64,000 bases of DNA from Arthrobacter_E sp041360795 (GCF_041360795.1 NZ_JBFUPW010000004.1:248001-312000), one strand, 5' to 3'; shown: positions 1 to 8,695, counted from the stretch's first letter. The notes: a model not told the origin generated them from the sequence alone. Translations and numbers: made by a program.

Positions 1-2
1 AC

Positions 3-71
3 GGCGGCCACTCGGTGGACGGCCTCGGCTTCTTCACCTCCGTGCTGACCCAGATCGTGGGAGGAAAGTGA
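3..71 (+). CDS. purQ: Phosphoribosylformylglycinamidine synthase subunit PurQ, C-terminal end only
   Basis: Only the last 22 codons lie in the window. They read GGHSVDGLGFFTSVL... and end GGK-stop. This is typical of the C-terminus of PurQ, the glutaminase subunit that supplies ammonia to PurL for formylglycinamidine ribonucleotide synthesis in purine biosynthesis. The TGA stop (69-71) overlaps the purL ATG (71) by one base, the usual purQ-purL coupling. The call rests on this short tail and on the following purL. Confidence 0.85.
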   Translation, partial: GGHSVDGLGFFTSVLTQIVGGK

Positions 72-2380
72 TGACCCAGGAAACCACTGCCAAGTTCAAC
101 ATCGACACCGTCGCCAACGCGGCGGGCACCCCCGAGGTCGAACTGCCGTGGGCCGAGCTGGGCCTGAAGCAGAACGAGTTCGAGGAGATCGTCAAGCTCC
201 TGGGCCGCCGCCCCACCGGCGCCGAGCTGGCCATGTACTCCGTGATGTGGAGCGAACACTGCTCCTACAAGTCCTCCAAGAACCACCTGCGCCAGTTCGG
301 CCAGAAGGTCACCGAGGAGATGAAGAAGGACATGCTGGTCGGCATCGGCGAGAACGCCGGCGTCACCAACCTGGGTGACGGCTGGGCCGTGACCTTCAAG
401 ATCGAGTCCCACAACTCGCCGTCGTTCGTGGAGCCGTACCAGGGCGCCGCGACCGGCATCGGCGGCATCGTGCGTGACATCATCTCGATGGGCGCCCGTC
501 CGGTCGCCGTCATGGATCCGCTCCGTTTCGGCGAGATCGACCACCCGGACACCGCGCGCGTCATGCACGGCGCCGTGGCCGGCATCGGTGGCTACGGCAA
601 CTCGCTGGGCCTGCCGAACATCGGCGGCGAAATGGTCTTCGACGCGGTCTACCAGGGCAATCCGCTGGTGAACGCCCTCGCGGTGGGCGTCATGCGCCAC
701 GAGGACATCCGCCTGGCGAACGCCTCCGGCAAGGGCAACAAGGTCGTGCTGTTCGGCGCCCGCACCGGTGGCGACGGCATCGGCGGCGCTTCTGTGCTGG
801 CCTCGGAGTCCTTCGACGACACCAAGCCCTCGAAGCGCCCCGCCGTCCAGGTGGGCGACCCCTTCGCCGAGAAGGTGCTCATCGAGTGCTGCCTCGAGTT
901 GTTCAAGCACTCCCTCGTGGAGGGCATCCAGGACCTGGGCGCCGCGGGCATCTCCTGCGCCACCTCGGAGCTGGCCTCCAACGGCGACGGCGGTATGCAG
1001 GTCGAGCTGACCAGCGTCCTGCTGCGTGACCCCACCCTGACTCCGGGCGAGATCCTCATGTCCGAGTCCCAGGAGCGCATGATGGCCGTCGTGACGCCGG
1101 AGAACGTCGAGGCGTTCGAGGCCGTCATGGACAAGTGGGCCGTGGAGTACTCGTGGCTCGGCGAGGTCACCGACACCGGCCGCCTCATCATCACCTGGGA
1201 CGGCGAAGTGATCGTGGACGTGGACCCGAAGACGGTCGCGCACGACGGTCCTGTCTACGACCGCCCCTACGCCCGCCCGTCCTGGCAGGATGCCCTGCAG
1301 GCGGACACCTTCGCCGGTTCGGTGCAGGACGCCGGCCGCCCCGCCACGTCCGGCGAGCTCGCCGCCGCCGTGACCGAGCTGGTCGCGTCGCCGAACATGT
1401 GCGACAAGTCCTGGATCACCAAGCAGTACGACCGCTACGTGGGCGGCAACACCGCCCTGGCCTTCCCGGACGACGCCGGCGTGATCCGCGTGGACGAGGA
1501 GACCGGTCTGGGCGTCGCGCTCTCCACCGACGCCAACGGCCGCTACACCTACCTGGACCCCTACCAGGGCGCACAGCTGGCGCTGGCCGAGGCCTACCGC
1601 AACGTGGCCACCGGCGGCGCCGTGCCGATGGCGGTCTCCGACTGCCTGAACTTCGGCTCCCCCGAGGACCCGGACGTCATGTGGCAGCTGGCCGAGTCCA
1701 TCCGGGGCCTCTCGGACGCCTGCATGGAGCTGGGTGTCCCGGTCACGGGCGGCAACGTCTCCCTGTACAACCAGACCGGCACCACGCCGATCCATCCCTC
1801 CCCCGTGGTCGCGGTGCTCGGCAAGCTCGACGACGTCGCGCGCCGCACCCCGTCCGGCTGGCGTGAGGATGGCCAGGCCATCTACCTTCTGGGCACGACG
1901 GCGGCCGAACTGGACGGCTCCGAGTGGTCCAAGCTGCGGGGTCACCTGGGCGGCCTGCCGCCTCGCGTGGACCTCGCCGCCGAGCGCACTCTGGGTGAGA
2001 TCCTGATCAACGCCTCCCGTGACGGCATGGTCGACGCCGCGCACGACCTCTCCGAGGGCGGCCTCGCCGCGGCTCTCGTGGAGTCGGCACTGCGCTACAA
2101 CGTCGGCGCCCGGATCGGCCTGGACGAGGTCGCGGAACGCGATGGCGTGGACCTGTTCACGCTGCTGTTCTCCGAGTCCCAGGCCCGGGCCATCGTGTCC
2201 GTGCCGCGGAGCGAGGAAGTCCGCTTCAACGACATGTGCACGGCCCGCGGCTTCGCCCACGCCCGCATCGGTGTAGTGGACTCCGCTTCCGGCGCCCTGG
2301 AGATCAACGGCGTGGACACGCTCCCGCTCGACGCCCTCCGCGAGGCCCACGAGGGGACCCTGCCGAAGTACTTCGGCTGA
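71..2380 (+). CDS. purL: Phosphoribosylformylglycinamidine synthase subunit II (PurL)
   Basis: The 769-residue protein has the length of small-type PurL, which works with PurQ and PurS. It catalyses ATP- and glutamine-dependent conversion of FGAR to FGAM in the cytosol. Recognisable segments include HNSPSFVEPYQGAATGIGG near residue 112 (ATP/substrate loop), ISMGARPVAVMDPL, and GGNVSLYNQTG in the second half, in the duplicated AIRS-like fold. GGAGG at 60-64 sits six bases before ATG 71. A GTG three bases earlier is also possible but is worse placed. The gene is translationally coupled to purQ and is followed by a hairpin (2391-2464) that probably ends the transcript. Confidence 0.97.
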   Translation: MTQETTAKFNIDTVANAAGTPEVELPWAELGLKQNEFEEIVKLLGRRPTGAELAMYSVMWSEHCSYKSSKNHLRQFGQKVTEEMKKDMLVGIGENAGVTNLGDGWAVTFKIESHNSPSFVEPYQGAATGIGGIVRDIISMGARPVAVMDPLRFGEIDHPDTARVMHGAVAGIGGYGNSLGLPNIGGEMVFDAVYQGNPLVNALAVGVMRHEDIRLANASGKGNKVVLFGARTGGDGIGGASVLASESFDDTKPSKRPAVQVGDPFAEKVLIECCLELFKHSLVEGIQDLGAAGISCATSELASNGDGGMQVELTSVLLRDPTLTPGEILMSESQERMMAVVTPENVEAFEAVMDKWAVEYSWLGEVTDTGRLIITWDGEVIVDVDPKTVAHDGPVYDRPYARPSWQDALQADTFAGSVQDAGRPATSGELAAAVTELVASPNMCDKSWITKQYDRYVGGNTALAFPDDAGVIRVDEETGLGVALSTDANGRYTYLDPYQGAQLALAEAYRNVATGGAVPMAVSDCLNFGSPEDPDVMWQLAESIRGLSDACMELGVPVTGGNVSLYNQTGTTPIHPSPVVAVLGKLDDVARRTPSGWREDGQAIYLLGTTAAELDGSEWSKLRGHLGGLPPRVDLAAERTLGEILINASRDGMVDAAHDLSEGGLAAALVESALRYNVGARIGLDEVAERDGVDLFTLLFSESQARAIVSVPRSEEVRFNDMCTARGFAHARIGVVDSASGALEINGVDTLPLDALREAHEGTLPKYFG

Positions 2381-2390
2381 CCCTCCCCCT

Positions 2391-2464
2391 CGATCGACTG
2401 CTCCACAGGATGTCGTTTTCTGCCCTTTCCGGCGGATTCCGGCATCCAATGGAGCAGTCGATCG
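2391..2464. repeat. Family A hairpin repeat, copy 1
   Basis: The arms CGATCGACTGCTCCA (2391-2405) and TGGAGCAGTCGATCG (2450-2464) are a perfect 15-bp inverted repeat. After a two-base mismatch pairing continues as GGATGTC/GGCATCC with one G-U pair. It lies between the converging 3' ends of purL and the 2469-3431 gene. Four related copies occur at 3487, 31163, 33438 and 53917. It probably acts as a bidirectional terminator or mRNA-end stabiliser. Confidence 0.85.
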
Positions 2465-2468
2465 TCGT

Positions 2469-3431
2469 TTAAGCGGCTTTGCGCCAGCCCCGGGACACCA
2501 GGGCGTCTCTGACCTTCCGGATCGCGAGCCGCTGGTCGTCGACGGTGTGCTCCTTCGAAAGCCTCACCTCCAGCCATCCAGCCCGCGCGTACTTCTCCGC
2601 TCTCCGGATGTCCCGTCCGACCTGCGCGGCCGCGCTGTGATGCTCGCCGTCGTACTCCACGCCGATCCTGTGCTCGGGGAAGGCGAGGTCGGGCTGGAAC
2701 TCCTCGCCCGTCCCGGGGACCGCTACCCGGGGATTCAACAGGGGCTCGGGGAACCCGGCACGCTCGAAGGCGAGCCGCAGCAGTGTCTCTTGGGGCGAGT
2801 CGGCACCCACCCGGATGAGCTCCAGGGCCGCCCGTGCCGGGCTGATCCCCCGTTTACCGCGGTGCCCGCCGACGACAGCGCGGAGCTCCCCGGGTGTGGC
2901 GTGCGGCCCGGTCCGGGTTTCGAAGTCCGGCCGCGGGATCCGGACGCAGGTATCCCCCACCACCACGAGCTCATCCAGGGTGACGACGGCGGCGAGATCG
3001 AGCCACGTCCGGGCGGGCGTGGTCACCGGCACACCCTGGAACCAGCAGATCTCGCCGGGGAGCAGCTTCGCGCGGTGAGCCTCGACGAAAGGCCGCGCGA
3101 GGTCGGCGGCAGAGTCGGACCGGAGCACGTGAACCCTGTGATCTCCACGATCCCACACGGGCAGTTCCCAGATCCTGGCAGCCGTCCAGAGCGAGGCGGC
3201 CACTCCGCGGTTGGTCTCCAGGAACGGAGCGATCCACCGCGCCAGGGCAGCACCGCTCAAGCCGTCCGGGACTCCATTGATGTCCGTCAGGGACCACGAC
3301 CAGACCCCTTTTCCCAGGTGCTGAGCACCCAGGCGGTTGAGTACCCGGGTCGAATATCCGGCTCCTTCGGCAGCCCCGGTCCTGAAGGGGTTCATCAGCT
3401 CCGAAGTGGGCGTTGGCCTCTTGATGGTCAT
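2469..3431 (-). CDS. Endonuclease-fold (DUF559/Vsr-like) protein of unknown role
   Basis: The C-terminal third looks like a PD-(D/E)XK/Vsr-type nuclease fold: FQPDLAFPEHRIGVEYDGEHH followed by a basic helix (RDIRRAEKYARAGW) and VRLSKEH. The N-terminal 170 residues resemble the winged-helix/AbiEi-like region that often precedes this domain in actinobacterial proteins of about 300 residues. The biological role of that family is not established. The frame stays open upstream to 3500, but those codons read through the neighbouring hairpin repeat. ATG 3431 (MTIKRP) is therefore preferred; MNPF further in is an alternative. It is a single gene between two family A hairpins, convergent with purL. 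Confidence 0.6.
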   Translation of the reverse strand: MTIKRPTPTSELMNPFRTGAAEGAGYSTRVLNRLGAQHLGKGVWSWSLTDINGVPDGLSGAALARWIAPFLETNRGVAASLWTAARIWELPVWDRGDHRVHVLRSDSAADLARPFVEAHRAKLLPGEICWFQGVPVTTPARTWLDLAAVVTLDELVVVGDTCVRIPRPDFETRTGPHATPGELRAVVGGHRGKRGISPARAALELIRVGADSPQETLLRLAFERAGFPEPLLNPRVAVPGTGEEFQPDLAFPEHRIGVEYDGEHHSAAAQVGRDIRRAEKYARAGWLEVRLSKEHTVDDQRLAIRKVRDALVSRGWRKAA

Positions 3432-3486
3432 GGTCCACATCAAACACCGATCCGGCCGATGGTGCGTCGGGTTATCCACACGCCTG

Positions 3487-3556
3487 ATCGACTGCTCCAT
3501 AGGATGTCATTCCACGGGAATTCCGGCCCGGAACGACATCCTATGGAGCAGTCGAT
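3487..3556. repeat. Family A hairpin repeat, copy 2
   Basis: Perfect 22-bp arms at 3487-3508 and 3535-3556 enclose a 26-base loop. The loop holds two smaller self-complementary motifs (TTCCacggGAA and TTCCGgccCGGAA). Compared with copy 4, the stem pair C:G seven positions inside GCTCCATA(C/G)GATG is swapped to G:C with its partner also changed, so pairing is conserved rather than sequence. Confidence 0.9.
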
Positions 3557-3583
3557 GAAAGGGGCAGGGAGAGGCGGGTACGC

Positions 3584-3622
3584 GAAAGCCCCCGGACCGT
3601 CGTCGACGGGTCGGGGGCCTTC
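3584..3622 (-). terminator. Terminator of the ngcEFG-type operon
   Basis: On the minus strand GAAGGCCCCCGACC is followed after a short loop by GGTCCGGGGGCTTTC, a strong GC hairpin just downstream of the last permease stop. No long T-run follows, as is common for high-GC actinobacterial terminators. Confidence 0.6.
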
Positions 3623-3649
3623 AGCGTTCGGGGGCCGTGGCGTCGGTGT

Positions 3650-4537
3650 CTAGCGGGACGTGCCCTGCGACACCGAGCCCTGCAGCTGACGCTGGAAGAT
3701 GATGTAGACCACCAGGACGGGGATCACCGTGATGGTGACCGCGGCGAACAGTGCGCCGAAGTCGACGGCGTAACCCATCTGCTGTGCGAAGGCCGCCAGG
3801 GACTGCGAGAGCACCTTCGGGCCGGCGGCGTTGATCGTCACCGGGATGAGGAACTGGTTCCACAGACCCAGGAAGTTGAAGATCGCCACGGAAGCGAGGC
3901 CCGGCTTGGCCATCGGCAGCATGATCTGGAAGAACGTCCGCCACTCGCCCGCGCCGTCGATCGCGGCGGCTTCCGCGATCTCACCCGGCAGGTTCTTGAA
4001 GAAGCTGTGCAGGAAGAACACCGTGAAGGCCAGGGCGAAGCCCACGTACGTGAGGATCAGGCCGAACAGGGTGTTCAGCAGGTGCATCCGCTCGAGCATC
4101 TTGAACAGGGGCACCATGGCCAGGAAGACCGGGAAGGTGTTGCCCGCCAGCAGCAGGATGTAGATGAAGCGGTTGCCCCAGAACCTGAAGCGCGCCAGGA
4201 CGTAGGCCGACATGGCGCCCAGCAGCATCACGAGCACCAGGGACGCGCCCACCAGCATGAGCGAGTTTCCGAAGGCCTGGCCGATGCCGGCCTCGGTCCA
4301 CGCCCGGGTGTAGTTGTCGAAGCGCCACACACTCGGCAGCGCGAACGGCGAGGCGAAGATCTCCGCGGAGGTCTTGAAGGAGGACATGAACGTCCAGAGC
4401 AGCGGCAGGACGACGATGGCGGACCACAGGATCAGCACCACGTGGCTGCTTCCGGCCACCACGCGGTCGCTCGTCGTCGACTCGGCCCTGCGCTCCACGT
4501 GTCCTTCGGGAGCCTTCGTCTTGTTGAGAATGCTCAT
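3650..4537 (-). CDS. ngcG: Sugar ABC transporter permease, NgcG-like
   Basis: The 295-residue polytopic membrane protein belongs to the MalG/AraQ permease group (CUT1 family). About six transmembrane segments are visible. The cytoplasmic EAA loop is EIAEAAAIDGAGEWRTFFQIM near residue 195, which contacts the ATPase. It starts with ATG 4537 and overlaps the preceding permease by four bases (ATGA type). With the upstream permease and lipoprotein it forms a three-gene importer. No ATPase gene is present, so a shared MsiK-type ATPase encoded elsewhere is likely. The Ngc assignment comes mainly from the binding protein. Confidence 0.75.
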   Translation of the reverse strand: MSILNKTKAPEGHVERRAESTTSDRVVAGSSHVVLILWSAIVVLPLLWTFMSSFKTSAEIFASPFALPSVWRFDNYTRAWTEAGIGQAFGNSLMLVGASLVLVMLLGAMSAYVLARFRFWGNRFIYILLLAGNTFPVFLAMVPLFKMLERMHLLNTLFGLILTYVGFALAFTVFFLHSFFKNLPGEIAEAAAIDGAGEWRTFFQIMLPMAKPGLASVAIFNFLGLWNQFLIPVTINAAGPKVLSQSLAAFAQQMGYAVDFGALFAAVTITVIPVLVVYIIFQRQLQGSVSQGTSR

Positions 4538-5532
4538 ACGAGTTCCTGATCCTTACCACCGGTCAGCCGGTTCACCAGGAAGACGAGTCCTGAGAAGATG
4601 AGCGTCGCCACGGCCATGACCACACCCATGGCGGTCGCGGTGCCGAACTGGCCACGCTGGAACGCGGTGAAGAACAGCTGCTGGGACATAACCAGCGTGG
4701 TGTTCTCCGGGCCACCGGCGTTCGGGAAGAGGGCCGCCATGTAGACGAAGGCATCGAGGGCGAGGATGCCCAGATAGACGTAGGCGGTCTGGATGTTGTC
4801 GCGGATCATCGGGATGGTCAGGCTCACAGCGGTGCGGAAACGCCCAGCGCCGTCGATGCGCGCCGCCTCATACAGTTCGGCGGGGATGCCCTTGATGCCG
4901 GCGATGAAGAGCACCATGTAGAAGCCCACGAAGCCCCAGATGATGACGAACATGGAGGCGAACATCGCGGTGTTCGAGTTGCCCAGCCACGCGAAATCTT
5001 TGAAGTTCTGCAGTCCCATTCCCCGGAGCAGGCCGTTCAGCAGGCCGCCGCTCGGGTCGTAGATCTGTCCCCACATGATGCCGATGGCGATCGCGGGGAT
5101 GGTGTACGGGAAGAAGGAGACCACGCGGTAGAAGCTGGAGCCCTTCAGGCCCTTGACCTGGCCCTTGCTGCTGCCGCCCACGGTGACGACGACGGCGAGT
5201 GCCAGGGAGAGAACGATCGTCACGAGGGGAACCACGATGAGCAGCAGGATGTTGTTGCCCAGCGCCTTCAGGAACAGATCGTCCTGGAAGATCTTGATGT
5301 AGTTCGCGAGTCCGACGAAGTTGAACTTCGGGGAGAAGCCCGACCAGTCCGTCAGGCTGTAGTAGAACGCTTGGAGGAATGGCCACACCACGAAGAGCCC
5401 GTAGATCACGAGGGGAACGCCAAGGAACACCAGCATGAAGCTGACCTTGTCCCAGGTGAGCGGCTTCCGCCGCCGCGGGGCGGCGGCCGGGAGGCCGCCG
5501 CCCGTGGTGGTGCCCGGAACAGGCAGGGTCAC
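4534..5532 (-). CDS. ngcF: Sugar ABC transporter permease, NgcF-like
   Basis: The 332-residue MalF/UgpA-type inner-membrane permease has an N-terminal run of charged residues and then VPLVIYGLFVVWPFLQAF as its first membrane span. It contains YYSLTDWSGFSPKFNFVGL, which from memory is very close to Streptomyces NgcF. The EAA loop (ELYEAARIDGAGRFRTAV) sits near residue 225. It overlaps the binding-protein gene and the second permease by four bases on each side, so the three are translationally coupled. Substrate is inferred to be N-acetylglucosamine or chitobiose. Confidence 0.78.
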   Translation of the reverse strand: MTLPVPGTTTGGGLPAAAPRRRKPLTWDKVSFMLVFLGVPLVIYGLFVVWPFLQAFYYSLTDWSGFSPKFNFVGLANYIKIFQDDLFLKALGNNILLLIVVPLVTIVLSLALAVVVTVGGSSKGQVKGLKGSSFYRVVSFFPYTIPAIAIGIMWGQIYDPSGGLLNGLLRGMGLQNFKDFAWLGNSNTAMFASMFVIIWGFVGFYMVLFIAGIKGIPAELYEAARIDGAGRFRTAVSLTIPMIRDNIQTAYVYLGILALDAFVYMAALFPNAGGPENTTLVMSQQLFFTAFQRGQFGTATAMGVVMAVATLIFSGLVFLVNRLTGGKDQELV

Positions 5533-6938
5533 TTGATTTCAACCTTCTTGATGGACGAATCGGCAGCGACCTTGTCCGAGATCTTCTGCAGTGCATCGGC
5601 CAGCTCCTCCGCGGAGCTCTTGCCGTCCAGGAAGGCGTTCCACACGACGAGCTGGTCCTTGTTGGTGCCGTAGAGGTCGAAGACCTGCCAGTTGAAGACG
5701 TTCTTGCCTGCGGCGTCGAGCATCTTCGTCTGGGAGACCAGCGCCGTCGAGCCGAAGCCGTCGGCGGGAACGGTGCCCTTGACGATCGTCGGCGAAAGCT
5801 TGGTCTTGGCGAAGTTCGTGGCCGCTTCCTTGGAGAGCATGGCACGCAGCAGCTCCTTGCCGCCGGCGACGCTCTTGCCCTGGGACGGCACGATGAAGGG
5901 CTCGCCCGCGCCGGAGTGCAGTGCCTCGAAAGGCAGCTTGGACCCGGAGGTGACGGTCGGCACCGGGGTGCCGGTCATCTGGAAGTCCGCCTTGGTCTGG
6001 TCCTTCATCTCGTTCTCGATCCAGGACCCGGACGGGTAGAGCAGGGCTTCCTGCGCGTTGGACCACTGAGCCTGGGCCGCGGTGAACTGCGTGCCCGAGC
6101 CGCCCGGCTTGAAGTGACCGGCCTTGATGTGCTTCTCGAGAGCCTTGAACACCTTCATGATGGCGTCCTGCTTCCAGGCATCCGGCTTCAGGTTCTCGAT
6201 GTTCAGGCGGACGTCCTGGCCACCCTCCTTGATGGCGGAGGCGAACGCGAGTTCCTGGTAATAGGTCGCGGCTTCCTTGCCCCAGAGGAACAGGAACTTG
6301 CCCTTGGCCTTGGCCTTCTCGCCGAGTTCGAACGCCTCGTCCCAGGTCTTCGGCACGGTCCAGCCGTTGTCCTTGAAGAGGGAGGCGGAGTACCAGAGGC
6401 CGTAGACGGTGAGCACGTAGTTGATGGCCGCGACCTTGTCACCGAAGGTTCCCGGTGCGAGCACGCCCTCGTACAGGGTGTCGGAGATCTTGGCGCCCTC
6501 GTAGTTGTTGGCGTCGACCACGGACTTGAGGTCCTCGAGCTGGTCCAGGATGGTGGAGATGCCGATGGACTGGGCACCGGAGTTGTCGATCAGGTCCGGC
6601 GGGTTGCCGCCGGCGAAACGCGGCTGCAGCTCGGCGGAGATGGCCGAGGAGGCTGCGACCTTGAAGGTGCTGCCGGCGAACTTCTTCTCGGCGGTCTTGG
6701 CGGCGAACTCCACGTAGTCCACACCATAGCCACCCTTGAAGATCACCGCGTCGACCGTGGCCTTGTCCGCCAGGCCGAAGGGGTTCGTTGCAGAGACGTT
6801 GCCGGTGGCGGCCGGAGCGGCACTGTCACCGCCGGACGCGCAGGAAGCCAATGCGCCACCCATGGGGATGACCGCAGCCGTGGCGAGCGCCCCCCGGAGG
6901 AATCCACGCCGCGCGAACGGCTGATTCTGCATTTTCAT
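5529..6938 (-). CDS. ngcE: Tat-exported sugar-binding lipoprotein, NgcE-like
   Basis: The 469-residue extracytoplasmic solute-binding protein starts MKMQNQPFARRGFLRG, a twin-arginine motif (RR at 10-11). A lipobox LASC (Cys33) follows, so a Tat-exported lipoprotein is expected. Segments such as NPPDLIDNSGA, YPSGSWIENEM and GEPFIVP match the NgcE group as I remember it (N-acetylglucosamine/diacetylchitobiose uptake). ATG 6938 is chosen because GGAAGG lies seven bases upstream and it gives a proper signal peptide; the frame is open further upstream to 7094 without a signal. First gene of the importer operon; regulation is probably through the upstream repeats at 7053-7103. Confidence 0.8.
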   Translation of the reverse strand: MKMQNQPFARRGFLRGALATAAVIPMGGALASCASGGDSAAPAATGNVSATNPFGLADKATVDAVIFKGGYGVDYVEFAAKTAEKKFAGSTFKVAASSAISAELQPRFAGGNPPDLIDNSGAQSIGISTILDQLEDLKSVVDANNYEGAKISDTLYEGVLAPGTFGDKVAAINYVLTVYGLWYSASLFKDNGWTVPKTWDEAFELGEKAKAKGKFLFLWGKEAATYYQELAFASAIKEGGQDVRLNIENLKPDAWKQDAIMKVFKALEKHIKAGHFKPGGSGTQFTAAQAQWSNAQEALLYPSGSWIENEMKDQTKADFQMTGTPVPTVTSGSKLPFEALHSGAGEPFIVPSQGKSVAGGKELLRAMLSKEAATNFAKTKLSPTIVKGTVPADGFGSTALVSQTKMLDAAGKNVFNWQVFDLYGTNKDQLVVWNAFLDGKSSAEELADALQKISDKVAADSSIKKVEIK

Positions 6939-7052
6939 ATCGTTACCTTCCGATGACTCAAAGGAACTGGGCGGGTCATCTGCGACTTCGACCAGCGTGA
7001 CCTGGATCCAAGCAGACCCGCGTCTGTGTGATATGCAACACCATCTTTGAGC

Positions 7053-7103
7053 GAAACGCAATATTTCCCGGGAGTTTTGATCAACTTCTTTCATTGCGAT
7101 TTC
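7053..7103. promoter_or_regulatory. Inverted repeat upstream of the NgcE-like gene, possible operator
   Basis: GAAACGCAAT (7053-7062) recurs inverted as ATTGCGATTTC (7093-7103) within an AT-richer patch about 115 bases before the binding-protein start. The spacing and repeated core suggest a regulator site, for example for a DeoR- or GntR-type repressor. No regulator gene is adjacent, so this is inference only. Confidence 0.35.
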
Positions 7104-7565
7104 ATAACCGCCAGGGGTCGGTGAGGTTTCAGAACACCTCCCGTCCCGGGGCTTTACGAGGATCGCCGCAGTTCAGCGCTGCGACCCACGACTCCGGACC
7201 ACGATCGCCCCTCTCTTTTCGGGCGGGTCGCGGCCTGACGTCGGCCCACGCGCCGGTGAGAATCGGGTGGTCACTACTTGGGAGTGGACTCAGCACCCGG
7301 CGCTACCCTGCACAGTACGCGGCACGGTGGTCTCAGGGGTAGCCCTCGGGGGCGCGTGCGGTGCGCCCGCGGAAGGAATCGGGGGATTCCCATCGCGGGT
7401 GGCAGGGTGGCTGTTTTAGGAGGCGGTCACCCGGTGCCCAGGACCTGGTCCTGGGGACAGTGGTGGGGCCCGGTCAGACATCCCTGTTGCCCGGCCCGGC
7501 CCCACCACCTGGCCCGGCGCGCCAACCGGATCTGGTGACCGGAAAACCCGCCCGGAAAACCCCGT
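7104..7565. other. Long GC-rich intergenic stretch with hairpins, no gene recognised
   Basis: No credible coding region is seen. The stretch holds a 19-base near-perfect dyad (7437-7455, CCCAGGACC-T-GGTCCTGGG) and an 11-bp hairpin with arms GTGGTGGGGCC (7460-7470) and GGCCCCACCAC (7498-7508). TACCCT at 7310-7315 could be a -10 box for rightward transcription into these structures. It does not show the conserved cores of RNase P RNA, SRP RNA, tmRNA or T-box leaders. A small RNA is possible. Confidence 0.4.
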
Positions 7566-7964
7566 TCAGCCGCGCTCGACCAGGCCCTTCCAGCTCAGCT
7601 GTTCCTGCTGGCGACGGCTCAGCCCGGACACGACGAGGTCATAGGAGTCCTCGATCATGTTCCGCAGCAGCTCATCCGGCAGCCCCTCCAGGAGCACGCC
7701 GTTCCAGTGCTTCTTGTTCAGATGCCAGGCTCCGGTGATCTGCGGGTAACCCGCCCGCAGCTGCAGGGCCAGCACGGGATCGCATTTCAGGCTCACGGAC
7801 AACGGCACGGACCGCAGCCGGGTCAGGGCGAACATCTTCGCCGGATGCCGGGCGCCCTCCACCTCGGACGCGACCTTGAAGACCGACGTGTCCGGGTCGA
7901 ACGGGAAGTCCTCGACAGCGCCCGGGAACTCCAGGCAGAACTCGCGCAGCTCACGGGCGTCCAT
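7566..7964 (-). CDS. MmcQ/YjbR family protein
   Basis: The 132-residue cytosolic protein has the typical MmcQ/YjbR layout: an N-terminal LREFCLEFPGAVEDFPF helix-turn, a central KMFALTRL strand region, and the C-terminal ITGAWHLNKKHWNGVLLEG. Length and motifs match the family. The fold is CyaY-like and the molecular role is unknown, with DNA binding often assumed. AGAGGAG lies six bases before ATG 7964. The CoA-binding protein gene follows on the same strand upstream, separated by about 100 bases. Confidence 0.85.
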   Translation of the reverse strand: MDARELREFCLEFPGAVEDFPFDPDTSVFKVASEVEGARHPAKMFALTRLRSVPLSVSLKCDPVLALQLRAGYPQITGAWHLNKKHWNGVLLEGLPDELLRNMIEDSYDLVVSGLSRRQQEQLSWKGLVERG

Positions 7965-8060
7965 GACCGCTCCTCTTCGCCAGGCCGCCGTCTGCGGCTC
8001 TCAACCGGGGGCGACGACGCCGGGGCCACCCGCCGTCGTCGTGCGTGCGTGTGCGGGGCG

Positions 8061-8516
8061 TCAGGCGCCCGTGGCGCCATCCGTGTCCAGGCGCCGGCCC
8101 TGCTGGGCCCAGCGGTGCAGCACCCGGTCCGGGCACTCGTTCATGACGACGTCGAGCCCGGCGGCCTCCGCGCGTTCTGCGGCGGCCTCGTCCACGACGC
8201 CGAGCTGCATCCAGATCGCCTTGGCGCCGGCCTCGATGGCCTGATCGACGACCGCGCCGACGCGTTCGGAGTTCACGAAGCACTCCACCACATCCACCTG
8301 ACCCGGAACCTCGGACAGCAGCGTGTAGCCCTTCTCGCCGTGGACGTCTTCACCCTTGGGGTTGATGGGGATGATCTCCATGCCCATGCGGTCGCGGACG
8401 GTGAGGGAGACGTCGTAGGCGGCGCGCCATTCGTTGGTGCTCAGCCCGACCACGGCCCAGCGGCCCTTCGTGGTGATGAGCTTCTCGATGACGGCGGGAT
8501 CGTTGACGTGTGCCAT
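8061..8516 (-). CDS. CoA-binding domain protein (YccU-like)
   Basis: The 151-residue protein is a single Rossmann-type CoA-binding domain: WAVVGLSTNEWRAAYDVS near the start, then IIPINPKGEDVHGEKGY, VDVVECFVNSERV and AKAIWMQLGVVDEAAAERAEAAGLDVVMNECP. These match small stand-alone CoA-binding proteins such as E. coli YccU, which lack a known catalytic role. The start ATG 8516 has no Shine-Dalgarno sequence; a -10 box TAGGCT ends seven bases upstream, so the mRNA is probably leaderless. Confidence 0.87.
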   Translation of the reverse strand: MAHVNDPAVIEKLITTKGRWAVVGLSTNEWRAAYDVSLTVRDRMGMEIIPINPKGEDVHGEKGYTLLSEVPGQVDVVECFVNSERVGAVVDQAIEAGAKAIWMQLGVVDEAAAERAEAAGLDVVMNECPDRVLHRWAQQGRRLDTDGATGA

Positions 8517-8522
8517 GCCCCT

Positions 8523-8528
8523 AGCCTA
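8523..8528 (-). promoter_or_regulatory. -10 box of a probable leaderless promoter (CoA-binding gene)
   Basis: Minus-strand TAGGCT is followed by exactly six bases (AGGGGC) and then ATG. In actinobacteria this spacing places the transcription start at the A of the start codon. Confidence 0.55.
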
Positions 8529-8542
8529 TTCCTCCGCCTGGA

Positions 8543-8626
8543 GGATGCATTCCCACGCGGCTTAGACACACGCCTGCGCTCGTTCCTCGCTGCGGCGCGC
8601 GATGCGCCGCTTCCGGGAATGCATCC
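8543..8626. repeat. Widely spaced 12-bp inverted repeat with internal GC hairpin
   Basis: GGATGCATTCCC (8543-8554) pairs with GGGAATGCATCC (8615-8626). Inside, GCGGCGC/GCGCCGC (8592-8610) forms a second stem. It lies just upstream of the CoA-binding gene and downstream of the purA terminator. Function unknown; a structured spacer or terminator is possible. Confidence 0.5.
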
Positions 8627-8642
8627 CCCGGGCCCCGAACGC

Positions 8643-8678
8643 CGAGGGCCGGCGGCGCCAACGCGCCACCGGCCCTCG
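8643..8678 (-). terminator. purA terminator
   Basis: CGAGGGCCGG (8643-8652) and CCGGCCCTCG (8669-8678) form a 10-bp stem continued by GCGGCGCC/GCGCC pairing, 18 bases after the purA stop. No T-tract follows. Confidence 0.65.
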
Positions 8679-8695
8679 AGAAAGGGATGAGGAAA

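Noticed and set aside
3432..3500. Upstream start (MEQSI...) for the nuclease-fold protein
   Set aside because: Those codons come from the family A hairpin, and the same MEQSI reading appears at other copies, so it is repeat-derived.
7104..7565. SRP RNA, RNase P RNA or T-box in the long spacer
   Set aside because: GGAAGGAA and GGGTGGCA look suggestive, but the conserved GCAG partner, the RNase P core and the T-box TGGNACCGCG sequence are absent.
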